In this document: in pieces, positions 35,204 to 47,779 of the stretch
How the letters are laid out: every line of letters starts with the position of its first letter
Position numbering within the stretch: position 1 is the first letter of the stretch
Assembly: GCF_028476545.1 (NCBI RefSeq)
Contig: NW_026732026.1
Coordinates: 186,001 to 250,000 of the forward strand
DNA length: 64,000 nucleotides
Reading direction: 5' to 3'
From: Physella acuta
Lineage: Eukaryota > Mollusca > Gastropoda > Physidae
Program-made: the position numbers and the translations under genes
Notes under the pieces: generated by a model
Seen by the model: the letters and a program-made list of their open reading frames with translations, nothing else
Told to the model about the DNA's origin: nothing
Databases searched by the model: none

Positions 35204-35351
35204 TTGTATGAGGGAACAGTGTGGTCAGCCTTATGTTCGGCCACTTTAGGTTTCCCAAACATTAGTCAGGTACCAATTAGAGCTAGGTAGTCTCAGGGAC
35301 ATCCCACAGGTTCCGAACTCTAGACTTTCAGGCTAGCGACCACGCCGTACC
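35204..35351 (-). mobile_element. tRNA-derived SINE copy (D)
   Basis: Same family and orientation as the copy at 39238-39460: shared body GTGTGGTCAGC, GTCAGGTACCAATTAGAGCT, box B complement TTCCGAACTC, and tRNA-like head complement GCGACCACGCCGTACC. Confidence 0.7.
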
Positions 35352-35788
35352 ATTTCCTTTATGTATGTCTCTACCATTTATCTAATACCTACTTAAGCTG
35401 ACCTATTCTGATAAGCGAATACGTTCAATGTTGTTTAGACGATCAGTTCCATGAAGATGTTTTGTGTACATAAAATATGAGAGGAAAAGCTTGAGAAGCC
35501 CCGAATGTGGATGTGTAGTGTGCTACCCACATTATGTAGTTTTGAAAATCACAAGTAACAAAAACAGCTTGTGTGATGTTAAATCCTAGTTTTTTATTTA
35601 TCAGACGAGGCTTCAACATGTGTTTTTAGATTTAAACTTGATTATGATATGTAAATAAAACATTCTTTGAACATGAGAATCCATGTAAACACCGCACACA
35701 AACACACCTGCAGACGTACATTAAATATTCAACAACACCTGATATTGTCATTACGTCATTCCATTTGTCCAACAATTGGCGCCTGACC
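35352..35788. other. Unannotated intron
   Basis: A/T-rich unique DNA; nothing recognised. Confidence 0.5.
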
Positions 35789-36398
35789 AGTTGGGTTCAA
35801 GGCTTCTCAAACTATCATCCATGTACCCAGTTGGTCTCAAGGCTTCTCAAAACATCATCCATGTACCCAGTTAGGCTCAATGCTTCTCAAAATATCATCC
35901 ATGTACCCAGTTAGGCTCAATGCTTCTCAAAATATCATCCATGTACCCAGTTGAGCTCAAGACTTCTCAAAATATCATCCATGTACCCAGTTGGGCCCAA
36001 GGCTTCTCAAACTATCATCCATGTACCCAGTTGGGCTCAAGCTTCTCAAAATATCATCCATGTACCCAGTTGGGCCCAAGGCTTCTCAAACTATCCATGT
36101 ACCCAGTTGGTCTCAAGGCTTCTAAAATATCATCCATGTACCCAGTTGGGCTCAAGCTTCTCAAAATATCATCCATGTACCCAGTTGGGCCCAAGGCTTC
36201 TCAAACTATCATCCATGTACCCAGTTGGGCTCAAGCTTCTCAAAATATCATCCATGTACCCAGTTGGGCCCAAGGCTTCTCAAACTATCCATGTACCCAG
36301 TTGGTCTCAAGGCTTCTAAAATATCATCCATGTACCCAGTTGAGCTCAAGACTTCTCAAAATATCAACCCTGTACCCAGTTAAGCCCAAGGCTTCTCT
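35789..36398 (+). repeat. 40-bp minisatellite, about 15 copies
   Basis: Units built on ATCATCCATGTACCCAGTTG with GGCTCAAGGCTTCTCAAAAT. Length variants of 37, 39 and 40 bp alternate, and a block of three or four units is itself duplicated (about 36000-36120 and 36180-36320). Confidence 0.94.
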
Positions 36399-36691
36399 CA
36401 TAGTCCTTAATCCCTGTATCCCTGTAAGTTGTGGTGACATAGTGACATTATGAGATCCGCTGACGTCACCACGGATACTGTGTGTTAGCTATTCTATCCA
36501 AGCAACCCATGTCAGGATAAAGTTTTAGATCTGATTGTCCTTATTCAATATGTCCAACTTGTGGTCGACAATAACGGTTCTCAAAAAGTGCATAGCAAGT
36601 GGAGTTTAAAAGTTTGATTTATCTTTAGTCTCTGTATTTAATCCATAGTTACAATTTCAAATGACGGAGCGTCATAGCTTAGTTTTGTGGT

Positions 36692-36693
36692 TG

Positions 36694-36760
<67 letters not shown>

Positions 36761-36765
36761 ATACA

Positions 36766-36852
<87 letters not shown>
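36692..36852. repeat. Compound (AAAT)n-(TA)n microsatellite
   Basis: About 17 AAAT units (36692-36762) pass directly into about 40 TA units (36770-36852). Confidence 0.97.
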
Positions 36853-36855
<3 letters not shown>

Positions 36856-37660
36856 CAGACAAAAAGGAAACTTTCTTAGAGCGATTAAGTCCGACGTGCA
36901 TCATTGAGAATTAACACCAAATCGTAGATCATAAATATCAGACTTAAACCCTTGAGGCCCCAGATGTGTCCGCCTGTGAACCATTGATCCTAGAGACGCC
37001 CCTGTGAGAAGTATAGCCTCAGTCAACAGCTGCTGTACTGGAGCCAATGGGGGAAGAAAACGTCACTTAGTGATTTGAATACACGGCCGTTGACTTGAGT
37101 CTATTCAGTGGTGTTTGACTGGAAAAAAAGTTTAATCGTTTTGTAGTCAAGGTTAGCGTGGGGTTAAAAGCTGTTACGCCGTTAGCTTTGAAAGCTGTCG
37201 CTTCAGTTCTCGATAGCGTAAAGCTGTCAAACTGCTGTGAGGTATAAATAAAAAGCTGTTGCACTGTTCTGAATATTTGGACAGAATTGGCCGTAAAGTC
37301 TTATTGTGTAAAATGCCCAAAAGTCTAATAGCAAGATTTAGTTATATTTGGCAATGTGAGAGTGTGTTGTTCGCGTCAAGTTTCCGTATTTAAAGTTTGG
37401 TTTCTTGTACTTAAATCATATATCCAGTTCAAACACTTCAATCCTCATACAAAGGTGATAGGGATCTTGCACAAGGCATGGAAGACCAGAGGTAAATCAA
37501 AATATCCTCAATAAGATTAGTCTTACAAGGTCAATGAGGTACAGAAGAAAAAATACAAAACGCGAAACCAAACAAATAAACGAACGGTGTTTACAGTGCA
37601 TCAACATAGTGTACGTAATATGTCATGGGAAGTAGTGGTCTAATTGTGTACGATAGCAGG
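36853..37660. other. Unannotated intron
   Basis: A weak repeated AAAGCTGT(T/C)(A/G)C motif occurs four times at 37160-37265. No gene. Confidence 0.45.
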
Positions 37661-38065
37661 TCTTGGCTGACAATAATTGTCAGGAGATGTCATAGTATGG
37701 TCTATGTCATGGGCCGTGGCATGGACTGTCATTAGCTGTCATGTGCTGACATTCGCTGTTAAATTATGTCCTAATGTGACAGGTGATATACATACTTTAT
37801 ATTCGTTGTCATGTGCTGTCATTCGTTGACATATGCTGATATTTGCTGTCATTCGCTGACATTTGATGTCATGTATTGACATGAAAAATGATATTGTGTC
37901 TTACTGTGACATGAGAAATGTGTGTACTCCCATACGATCTTTGACTTCCACCGGTGTCCCCACAAGCTCCCTTTTTTACATCACGTGATGACATTTTTTT
38001 CTGTCATGTGACATGGGATATCACGTGTTGACATTTGCTGTCATGTGACATGGGATATCACGTGC
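37661..38065 (+). repeat. Degenerate TGTCAT/TGACAT repeat
   Basis: Many loosely spaced copies of GCTGTCATGTGCTGACATTC-like text with no fixed period, and two copies of CATGGGATATCACGTG near the right end. Looks like an eroded minisatellite. Confidence 0.55.
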
Positions 38066-39237
38066 CCTTACTAAATTTCAAAGTTATGGCGTCAGGGAGA
38101 GGTAACTCAACAACTTTCAAAATTACTTATCTAAACTCACACGTTTTTAATCACAAACACAGACGAAAACCATCCAAATCTAATAATAAAACGACTCGTC
38201 TTTAACCCACCTCAACCTGCGTACAAGACAAGCAAACACCCCTATATCGGCCAACATTAGAACCGCTGAAGACTTGAGATTAGCCCCTAGATCTGCCAAC
38301 ATTAGAACCGCTAAAGACTTGAAATTAGCAGACGTATTTGTTGTAGAGAGTGTAACACAATCCTCGCAGCCGGATCAAACCGGGGCGGTTTAAACCAATC
38401 ACGATGCGTCCGTTGCCAAGGAGACGTGAACAGGAGTCTATTAAAATAAAACGATATCGCCCCACTATTAACACGCAGACCTGAATGGCTGGCCGAATTA
38501 CGTGGTTAAAAAAATGTCGCGAAAAAGCTAATTTATTTCAAATTGCTACATCATTAGTTTAAAGTCTGCTGACTAGCGATTACGTGGGGTATTTAAAAAA
38601 AAAACATTGACAATGTAGTCATCTCTGGCTGGGATTTAGTGTGTTGGTGAAATCTAAGACAATGGAGAAAACAGCTTATTAATATTTAATATTGGATTTC
38701 TGTTTCTATTATATAAATAGATTTTTTTAAAATGAGGTATGACGTAGGAGGAATTAGAAGAGATTTGTTGCCACGTCGGATGTTGATGGGGGGGGGGGGG
38801 GGAGAGGGCGTGTAGGGAAGTAGGTAGAGATGAGATTTGTGTAGGTGGTGGTAGAAATATGGGAATTTTGAGGATTTAGAAATATAGGGGAGCCGTTTAG
38901 AAGTGTGAGGTTATTGATAAGTGTGGTGTATGGGTGGGGTAAATACGTGTGGAGGTAACGATGTGTGGGTGAATAAAGGAGGGGGTTAAAATGTGTGGGT
39001 GTATAAGAATGTGGTTTTGTTCTTGGGGAGTATATTTGTGTGGGGTTAAGGGTATCGATGTGGCAAAATGACGTATTAAAGCATGGGCTTGGTGAATTTT
39101 AACTGTGTGGGGGATGTAGATTTGTGGGGTATAACTGTGGGCGTATACGTGTGTTGTTATACGTGTGTGGGTAAAGGTGTGTGGGGTATTGTGGTGATTT
39201 ATGGGTATCATCATTTTTTCCCGTTCATGCCCAAGAC
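38066..39237. other. Unannotated intron
   Basis: A 60-bp motif (CAACATTAGAACCGCT) is duplicated at 38240-38330. A degenerate TGTGTGGGT-rich stretch lies at 38830-39190. No gene. Confidence 0.45.
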
Positions 39238-39460
39238 ACATAGAGCAGATGAAGTAGAGTTCATCTGATACATAGACCTCGGCATATGAAGGGATAGTGT
39301 GGTCAGCATTACGCCCAGCCGCCATTGTTTTCCCTAACGTGAGTTAGGTACCGATCAGAGCTGGGTGGACTCAGGTACATGCTACTGACTACAACCCGAA
39401 TTAAAACTCGAGACTTTCGGGTTAGCAGTCTATCTCTCTACCACTAGACCACGCCGTCCC
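39238..39460 (-). mobile_element. tRNA-derived SINE copy (C), near full length
   Basis: Read on the minus strand it starts GGGACGGCGTGGTCTAGTGG (box A), then a box B-like CGAGTTTTAATTCGGGTT, a conserved body (complement of GAGTTAGGTACCGATCAGAG), and a tail containing ATGAACTCTACTTCATCTGC. The copies at 47121 and 62991 share the tail and body, so this copy helps define the roughly 220-bp family. Confidence 0.75.
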
Positions 39461-40436
39461 ATATTTATGTGTGTGACAGTCATTTTTTGTAGTATAGATA
39501 TATGTGGGGGGTATACTTTTGTCAAACTGAGGTGAGGAGTAGGTGTGAGGGTAAGTGTGAGGGCAGGTGTGTGAGAGCATGGAAGTGTGAAAGTAAGTGT
39601 CGTGATATGCAGGGGTGTAACGAATATGTGAGGGGTTTGAATAGAGATTTAAAGAGAGAGTGTCAAAAAATATATGACGGTCAGCAAGGTGTAGAGTAGT
39701 GGAATGGTGGGTGGAGGTGTGGAGGGGTGGAGTGGAGATTCTTTATGGATTTGCTGCCTAAGCAATAGAGTGTTCACTGCCGCTAATTATTTATGTACAC
39801 AGTCATCCAATCGTGTCCATCTACTCAGCTTTCCTGGGCAAATTCACAGAGAGTTTCAAGCTGGTTGCATAATTCAAAATTGGCCAACATTAAAAGCTTT
39901 GACAACAATCACAAAACAAAGGCATCAGTTAGAAAAAAACAAAACAAAATTGACAAACAAAACATACACAAAAACACTAAGATATCTTAGCTTTGTTTTG
40001 TTTTAACAGATAATGAACAAAAAAAAAACAAATTTCAAAAAGATATTTATTTCAAACATGGAAGTTTTTAGCAAAACTTTTAGCTGCGTGTTGTCTAGAT
40101 ATCGTTTTGACATGTCGGATTTTTTTAACGTAATATCATATGTTTGCGTTTGTGTGTGTGTGTGTGTGCATGTGTATGTGAATGTGTGTGTGTGCATGTG
40201 TGCGTGTGTGTTTGTGTTCTGATATTATTCAAAATAGAGATGGGAAGAATATTTGTGAAAGGTAATTTATAGAGATAACACATGTAACAAAATTCATTTT
40301 TGAAACTGACATTGTATTTAAATTAGTAACAAGTGACTGTACTTTAGATTGATTTGATTTTTTTATTTGATTCCATCCCAACTAGCTCTTGTTCACATTT
40401 ACCCTAAACTAAATTTGTTGGGTTATGTTTGAACTC
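39461..40436. other. Unannotated intron
   Basis: GTGTGA(G/A)GG quasi-repeat at 39530-39640 and a (GT)n-rich stretch at 40140-40220. No gene. Confidence 0.45.
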
Positions 40437-40686
40437 TAGCAAATGGTAGACAGAAGACCTCTAGCAAATGGTGGACAGAAGACCTCTAGCAAAAGGTGGA
40501 CAGAAGACCTCTAGCAAAAGGTAGACAGAAGACCTCTAGCAAAAGGTAGACAGAAGACCTCTAGCAAAAGGTAGACAGAAGACCTCTAGCAAAAGGTAGA
40601 CAGAAGACCTCTAGCAAAAGGTAGACAGAAGACCTCTAGCAAAAGGTAGACAGAAGACCTCTAGCAAAAGGTAGACAGAAGACTTC
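40437..40686 (+). repeat. 25-bp minisatellite, 10 copies
   Basis: Units built on GACCTCTAGCAAAAGGTAGA plus CAGAA, the last seven virtually identical. Confidence 0.95.
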
Positions 40687-41099
40687 AATTGGCCCTAGTA
40701 CAGGTATCCGTTTCGTGATTCTGTTTTTCTGTGACTCAAAGTTTGCTTTTATCAGATCGTTTGAAACCTTGACACATGCACGTATGATTATTCATTGAGC
40801 CGGGGAACTACCGTGTGAGCACAGTTGTGTGTCCCCTACAACATCACGCGCGCCAAAAGGGTAACATTTATAACGGATTACCCGCCATCTCCACCCCAAA
40901 TTTCCATCAATTTACACAATTTAGCGCCTGTTATAATTTTACAGCCTCGTGAATTAAAAAAAAATATTCTCAAATATTATCGCAGGGGAGGATTTTTAAT
41001 AAAAAAAATTGACGCCTTGACGCAATAAACGATTTTATTGTAGAAACATTGAACTCTCCCGACCTTTGAAATACCCCCCACCCTCCCCCCTTAAACTGA

Positions 41100-41330
41100 C
41101 GTTGAATATCTAACACCCAATGGCCCACAATGCCATGAAACAAAATGTCGCCCGCCGCCATATTGATTTCCTCAAGGCCGAGAGTCACGTGGGTCCCGTA
41201 AACTGCCGGCAGATTTCAGACGGCCGTGAGCCGAGACCTGACCTTTCAGTCGTCGCCTCACGTGCAGGTCAAGTCACACGTGGGGCCGTAGAACTGTGAC
41301 TCACGTGCATCAAGGTGTGAACTCTGATGA
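41100..41330. promoter_or_regulatory. Candidate regulatory element: YY1 site and four CACGTG E-boxes
   Basis: Minus-strand ATATGGCGGCGGGCGACATT (YY1-type core) near 41145-41164 is followed on the right by CACGTG cores near 41187, 41257, 41276 and 41301, with TGACCTTT and AGGTCAAGTCA half-sites between them. Four perfect E-boxes in about 120 bp of unique sequence are well beyond the local background. Function is inferred only. Confidence 0.4.
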
Positions 41331-41466
41331 TGGCCTTGGGTCGGAACAGTCGACTCTAGGTCGATCATTGGCTCTGACGTTAGCCTTGGGTTGGAGCAGT
41401 CACCTTTAAGTCAATTATTGGATAAGTTGCTATTATATCATTTATTCGTTGTGAAGGTGCAATTAT

Positions 41467-42195
41467 GTAATGTAAATGGTGTGTAAGGTAGATGGTGTGT
41501 AAGGTAGATGGTGTGTAATGTAGATGGTGTGTAAGGTAGATGGTGTGTAAGATAGATGGTGTGTAAGGTAGATGGTGTGTAAGGTAGATGGTGTGTAAGG
41601 TAGGTGGTGTGTAATGTAGATGGTGTGTAAGGTAGATGGTGTGTAATGTAGATGGTGTGTAAGGTAGGTGGTGTGTAATGTAGATGGTGTGTAAGGTAGA
41701 TGGTGTGTAAGGTAGATGGTGTGTAAGGTAGATGGTGTGTAAGATAGATGGTGTGTAAGGTTGATGGTGTGTAAGGTAGATGGTGTGTAAGATAGATGGT
41801 GTGTAAGGTAGATGGTGTGTAAGGTAGATGGTGTGTAAGGTAGATGGTGTGTAAGGTAGATGGTGTGTAAGGTAGATGGTGTGTAAGGTAGATGGTGTGT
41901 AAGGTAGATGGTGTGTAAGGTAGATGGTGTGTAAGGCAGATGGTGTTTAAGGTAGATGGTGTGTAAGGTAGATGGTGTGTACGGTAGATGGTGTGTAAGG
42001 TAGATGGTGTGTAAGGTAGATGGTGTGTAAGGTAGATGGTGTGTAAGGTAGATGGTGTGTAAGGTAGATGGTGTGTAAGGTAGATGGTGTGTAAGATAGA
42101 TGGTGTGTAAGGTAGATGGTGTAAGGTAGATGGTGTGTAAGGTAGATGGTGTAAGGTAGATGGTGTGTAGGTAGATGGTGTAAGGTAGTCGTTAT
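41467..42195 (+). repeat. 16-bp minisatellite (GTAAGGTAGATGGTGT), about 45 copies
   Basis: Highly regular. Variants are AATGTAG, AGATAG and GGTAGGTG; the last few units are shortened. Every unit contains GTAAGG, so the array carries dozens of splice-donor-like words on the sense strand of TRIM9. Confidence 0.96.
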
Positions 42196-42344
42196 GTAAG
42201 GTAGAAAAGTTAAAGAAAATACCTAGCGGCCGACCGTGTACGGAAAAGGAGTGTTAAACAAGTGATCAACCTAAGCCTCCAACACAACCTTGCTCAGCCT
42301 CTCTTACAATAGACAAAGCCATCACTTATTACATCAAACTAAGC

Positions 42345-42782
42345 CCCAAACACAGCCTCTAAGCCCCAAACACAGCCTCTAAGCCCCAAACACAGCCTCT
42401 AAGCCCCAAACCAAACCTCTAAGCTTCCACCACAGCCTCTAAGCCCCAAACACAGCCTCTAAGCCCCAAACACAGCCTCTAAGCCCCAAACACAGCCTCT
42501 AAGCCCCAAACCAAACCTCTAAGCTTCCACCACAGCCTCTAAGCCCCAAACACAGCCTCTAAGCCCCAAACACAGCCTCTAAGCCCCAAACACAGCCTCT
42601 AAGCCCCAAACCAAACCTCTAAGCTTCCACCACAGCCTCTAAGCCCCAAACACAGCCTCTAAGCCCCAAACACAGCCTCTAAGCCCCAAACACAGCCTCT
42701 AAGCCCCAAACACAGCCTCTAAGCCCCAAACACAGCCTCTAAGCCCCAAACCAAACCTCTAAGCTTCCACCACAGCCTCTCT
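42345..42782 (+). repeat. 20-bp minisatellite with 100-bp higher-order unit
   Basis: Unit AAGCCCCAAACACAGCCTCT. A two-unit variant (CCAAACCTCT then AAGCTTCCAC) recurs at about 42411, 42511, 42611 and 42751, giving a 100-bp higher-order repeat that is longer in its last cycle. Confidence 0.95.
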
Positions 42783-43964
42783 CTCATCCTCCCTCGCAAT
42801 AAACAAGCCCAAAACATTTATTACAAACGAAATGAATACAGCTATTTTTAGACAAAGTGTCCCCATTTGAAAACGAGGCTATACTTTCAATAAACCTCTA
42901 CATTGTTGTTAATTAACGGGAACGTTTACACCGGGTACTGTAATTAGGGGAGTTTCGTAATTAGGACTTTATTTTTATTTTCGTGAGCGCATCAATCGAG
43001 TAGCAGAAAGACCAGCCTTGTCCTTGGGTAGTTCAGTGTGAGCGGTTTGTGCACGTTCATTTCTCACCTCTATTACGTGAAGAACTCCGACTGCTTAGAA
43101 CAGGGGAGATAAGGACGAAAGTTATTTAACATTCTACGCACGCTTTTAAAAAAAAGGGAGGTAACTCACCATCAAACTAAAAAACACCGGAGTTTTTTGT
43201 TATATTTTTTTAAAGTGGCATTGAAATTCTTCTCTCGTAGTCTGAGCGCTAATGGAGAGCATCCAATTGACAAGAAACTCCCTGACAAAAAAATTTGGCG
43301 CAACTAAGAAATGAGTTGTGGCGTTTCTTTTTATTTTCACCCAACACCTTAGGCAGAAGGTGAGCACAGAATGAGAAGCTTAATGGGAGGCCGCAGGTAT
43401 CAGACATAATAATAATGGGAACTGGGAAGAGGTAAGGTAGGGAGCACCGGTGAAAGATGGTGGGGGTGGGGGTGGGCGGGACGGCCAGGTGATAAACAAA
43501 ATAAAATAAACAAAAGCCGCATCAGAACTCCCGAGTTCATGCGTTTAGGCTGACCTTTGCTTGAAAAATAAATTCACGTTTGACTGTTGTAACTTGTCCA
43601 TTACGTGAAGATAGAATCAAACACACATCAAGTTAACGGTGTGGGTGGAGGTTGGGTGGGTGGGGGGGGGGGGGGTTGGGAGGAGAAAATACTTTTTAAA
43701 AATTGGAGGAAATAGTTTTTTTGAAAGTCCCGGGCCAAATGTCTTTGCTTCCGCTCTGAAGATTGCAGTCGGAGATGAACAGCCTCAGCACGAGCGAGAA
43801 ATTAGGAGGTTTGACTTTCTGACCAGACGGGTTAGACGCTTGAAGTTGGGAGATGATGGAGCGGAAGTGACGTGCTTGTGTGACGCCATCAACATGGCCG
43901 ACGCCATAACACGGAGTTCGTGTTTAAAGAACATTGGATCTGAGAGTTCTGAGATCTGTAGAGT
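42783..43964. other. Unannotated intron
   Basis: Unique sequence. ACATGGCCGACGCCATAAC near 43892 has a YY1-like core. A frame at 43639-43980 has no recognisable domain. Confidence 0.45.
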
Positions 43965-44570
43965 TGTGTGGGTTTGGTAGAGTAGTGTGGGTTTGGTAGA
44001 GTTGTGTGGGTTTGGTAGAGTTGTGGGGGTTTGGTAGAGTTGTGTGGGTTTGGTAGAGTTGTGTGGGTTTGGTAGAGTTGTGTGGGTTTGGTAGAGTTGT
44101 GCGGGTTTGGTATAGTTGTGTGGGTTTGGTAGAGGTGTGTGGGTTTGGTAGAGTTGTGGGGGTTTGGTAGAGTTGTGTGGGTTTGGTAGAGTTGTGGGGG
44201 TTTGGTAGAGTTGTGTGGGTTTGGTAGAGTTGTGTGGGTTTGGTAGAGTTGTGTGGGTTTGGTAGAGTTGTGTGGGTTTGGTAGAGTTGTGCGGGTTTGT
44301 TAGAGTTGTGTGGGTTTGGTAGAGTTGTGTGGGTTTGGTAGAGTTGTGCGGGTTTGTTAGAGTTGTGGGGGATGTGTGGGTTTGGTAGAGTTGTGTGGGT
44401 TTGGTAGAGTTGTGCGGGTTTGTTAGAGTTGTGTGGGTTTGGTAGAGTTGTGTGGGTTTGGTAGAGTTGTGGGGGGGGGGGGTTGGTAGAGTTGTGTGAG
44501 TTTGGTAGAGTTGTTGGGGGTTTGTTTGAGTTGTGTTGGTTTGGTAGAGTTGTGCGGGTTTGGTCGAAAT
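43965..44570 (+). repeat. 19-bp minisatellite (GGTTTGGTAGAGTTGTGTG), about 31 copies
   Basis: Regular 19-bp array with G/T and C substitutions (GTGCGGG, GTGGGGG) and one G-run expansion near 44471. Confidence 0.95.
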
Positions 44571-44609
44571 GTCTTCATGGTTTAGTGCTAATAAAATATT
44601 CAGCTAATT

Positions 44610-44768
44610 GTGACTTGAACTATGACATGAACTATGACATGAGATATGACATCAACTATGACATGAGCTATGCCATGAGCTATGCCATGAAATATAACAT
44701 GAACTAAGACATGAACTATGACATGAACTATGAGATGAAATATAACATGAACTATGACATGAGCATGT
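44610..44768 (+). repeat. 12-bp repeat (GACATGAACTAT)
   Basis: About 13 units with A/G variants (GACATGAGATAT, GCCATGAGCTAT). Confidence 0.88.
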
Positions 44769-44799
44769 ATTATAATCAGGTTCATGAGCACCGGACTTA

Positions 44800-45065
44800 C
44801 ATTTCAAACGTTCACCATCACAGTCCCACAGTTTAAACACACATGCGCTGGAACAAAACGTCCACCATCACAGACCCACAGTTTAAACACACATGCGCTG
44901 GAACAAAACGTTCACCATCACAGACCAACAGTTAAACACACATGTGCTGGAACAAAACGTTCACCATCACAGACCCACAGTTTAAACACACATGCGCTGG
45001 AACAAAACTTTCACCATCACAGACCCACAGTTTAAACACACATGCGCTGGAACAAAACGTTCCAT
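44800..45065 (+). repeat. 50-bp minisatellite, about 5 copies
   Basis: Units hold CACAGACCCACAGTTTAAAC and ACACATGCGCTGGAACAAAA. Confidence 0.93.
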
Positions 45066-45114
45066 TCATGCTGAAATTGAACACGTCTTGGTTTTTTACG
45101 TCACACTCAAGTGG

Positions 45115-45285
45115 TGGGGTGGGGAGTGGTAGATGGTAATGTAAGGGTTTTACTGGCGGGGTATTTGGGGGTGGGGGGGGGAAATGTTTGTAATGTAAGG
45201 GCTTTACTGGCGGGGTATTTGGGGGAGTGGGGGAGGAAGATGGTTGTAATATTAGGGCTTTACTGGCAGGGTATTTGGTGGAAGG
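45115..45285 (+). repeat. About 60-bp repeat, 3 copies
   Basis: Each has GTAATGTAAGGG(T/C)TTTACTGGC and GGGGTATTTGGGGG-like text. Confidence 0.8.
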
Positions 45286-46225
45286 AAAGAAAAGAATGAG
45301 AAGATTAAGTACTATTTTTCTCTAAGTTAGGCAGAAATATATAGTTTTACAATTATTAACCATAATGTTTATTACTCATAAATAGCCGACATATGACTTC
45401 GTTTCTACTTATACATAAAATTACACTGGCATTAATGTAGATTATAAAGAATGTTCCGTTAATTAAAAATAATTGATACAGTTGGCCATGTACATAACAG
45501 AATAACCTTTTTACCATGTTGACAAACTGAAGCCTGGTCTAACTCTCCCCCTTAACCCAATACTGGACAGGGAGGTGACCACGTGATCGGTCAACAAATG
45601 GTTAACATAAGTTTCAGGTTCCACAACTAGTGTAAGGTTAAAATCCTACAGTCTAATAGCCTTTCTAAAAGTTGACATAACTCTGTCATTTCTACCCTGT
45701 GTTTTGCAAGATTCGCTCACAAAGAAGGTATAAATATAGAATCTGGAATCAGGTTTAAAATTTTAATCCTCGGCTAAGTCCGGATGTAATTTCATTAATT
45801 TTTAATTAGCTAACATCGTAATCTGACCATAAACAAAAGACACCAACAAGTTATTACCCTGCCACCCCCCCCCCCCCCCCCCCGCCCACGCCGTATTTGC
45901 TGACACTACTTACATAAATGACTTTTGTAACATCTAAATGTATACGTATATGATACAATACAATCGGAGAGGAAACGGATATGACGTACTAGAATATCTA
46001 TTTACGTTGGAAACCAACAATTAAAAAGCTATTATGTGGGCTGGCGGGAATGATTAAACAAACTAAATTAATATTTTCAGAATTCATTTTAGTATAATTG
46101 TTTGTAATTTAAGTAGAAATGTAGGTGGTACTTTCTTATATGAGCTTGAAAGTTACACACGAATGACACGATTTAGGTCAAATCGTGAGAATATTTTACA
46201 AGTATCTTACGTTAATTCTGACAAT
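45286..46225. other. Unannotated A/T-rich intron
   Basis: C run at 45865-45883. No gene or element recognised. Confidence 0.5.
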
Positions 46226-46620
46226 AACGCTTAAGTATAAAATACGTTTAAGTTTGCATGCAATAAGTATGACATAAGTATGAGCTAAGTACACATGACA
46301 AAAGTATGACATTCGTTTGAGCTGAGTACTCATACGTATGACCTTAGTACACATGACATAAGTATGAGCTAAGTACACATGATATATATATATGTCATTC
46401 GTATGAGCTGAGTACACATGACAAAAGTATGACAAACATATAGATCTAAGTACACTTGACATAAGTATAACATACGTATGAGATATATACGCATGACAAA
46501 AGTATGTCATTCGTTTGAGTTGAGTACTCATGGCATAAATATGACATACGTATGAGCTTAGTACTCATGGCATAAGTATAACAACATATAAGTATGACAT
46601 ACATATGAACTAAGTACCGT
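46226..46620 (+). repeat. Degenerate repeat of GACATAAGTATGAGCTAAGT type
   Basis: About 16 loose units of 20-30 bp mixing ACATAAGTATGA, GAGCTAAGTACACATG and GACATACGTATGAG. Each has a palindrome-like (C/G)ATACGTATG or AGTACACAT core. Confidence 0.7.
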
Positions 46621-47120
46621 TGATAGTGTATGACATTAAGACCATTTGTCTGACTAAAGGCTATACCTGCAATTGAAAGGTGAATGGGAAAACTGTGAAT
46701 GGAGGTGAAATGTACAGACGTTTTGAAATGTCTTGATTGACATTTAAGCACTTCCGGTTGAATTGTTTTTACTTCCGGCCAGGTTTATTTTTAGACACAG
46801 CGGGACAGGGAGGAATGGATTTTGTTCTTGTCTCCAGTTGTGATACCAATAGGTTATGTCCCTTTATAGCTTGATTTTGTTTATTTCAATACCTAGTAAT
46901 TTTGTTCTATTTACTTGGCTAGTAAACTACATAATTACAAGATATATCTGCAAGTAAAAATAATGCAAGCATAAGTCTACTACATTAATATTCCATGTTG
47001 AAAAAAAATCTTGTTTCTAAGACGTGAAATAAAATCTGTTTTTAGTTTTGATTTTTTTTGTCTTAGCTCCACTATTGGCCTGACCTATATGTTTCTTTTA
47101 ATTTTAACTAACCTTCACCT
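46621..47120. other. Unannotated intron
   Basis: Two ETS-type ACTTCCGG words lie 27 bp apart near 46751-46785. No gene. Confidence 0.4.
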
Positions 47121-47340
47121 ACGGTGTTGTCGTGTAGTAGAGCGCACGCTCACCAACACCAAAGTCTGAGTTCGATTCTTGATAAGGTGCATTACACGTT
47201 CTTGGGTTAACCCAGCTCCTATGGGTATCTGATGGTCGGGATAATAAAAGGAGAGAACCGGACCCATAATCGCCTCTTATGCTGAGGTTACTGAAACAGG
47301 TGAACTCTGCTTCATCTGCCCGTCAGGTCCGAACGAGTTA
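47121..47340 (+). mobile_element. tRNA-derived SINE copy (F)
   Basis: Head with box A-like TGTAGTAGAGCGCACGC and box B-like GAGTTCGATTCTTGA, body AACCCAGCTCCTATGGGTA, tail GTGAACTCTGCTTCATCTGC. The head differs from copies A-C while body and tail match, suggesting a subfamily with a different tRNA-like head. Confidence 0.7.
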
Positions 47341-47779
47341 CTCTACTGACAAATAAATATGTAAAAAAACTGAATTGATAAGTTCTCGTCAACTTGTAAA
47401 CAACTACCATCTTTTTGTCGGTGTGTATGGGGTAGACGTACACTAGACAGTCCTAGGGGAGGCGTGAAGTAGACAGTCATGGGGAGGCATTGAAAACTGT
47501 ACAAAAAAACGTGTAACCAGACCTCTAGGCTACACCATCGTGCGACTAAATTGAATTCATCGACCGAAATTCAATCTCTCATTGGTCTGGCGAAATCTAT
47601 TGAGATTAATTCGACTGAAAACCGAATTCTGTGGATGTATTTTCAATTAAGTTTATGAATATTTGTTAAAGTTTTTTTTTTTTTTGTAATCTAAAAGTTA
47701 TACAACAACAAACTCGATGTATGAGACATGGCCATCTTTATTTACATCTCAAGGCTTCAAGCCACAAGAGCTTCGGATA
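47341..47779. other. Unannotated intron
   Basis: Unique sequence; nothing recognised. Confidence 0.5.
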
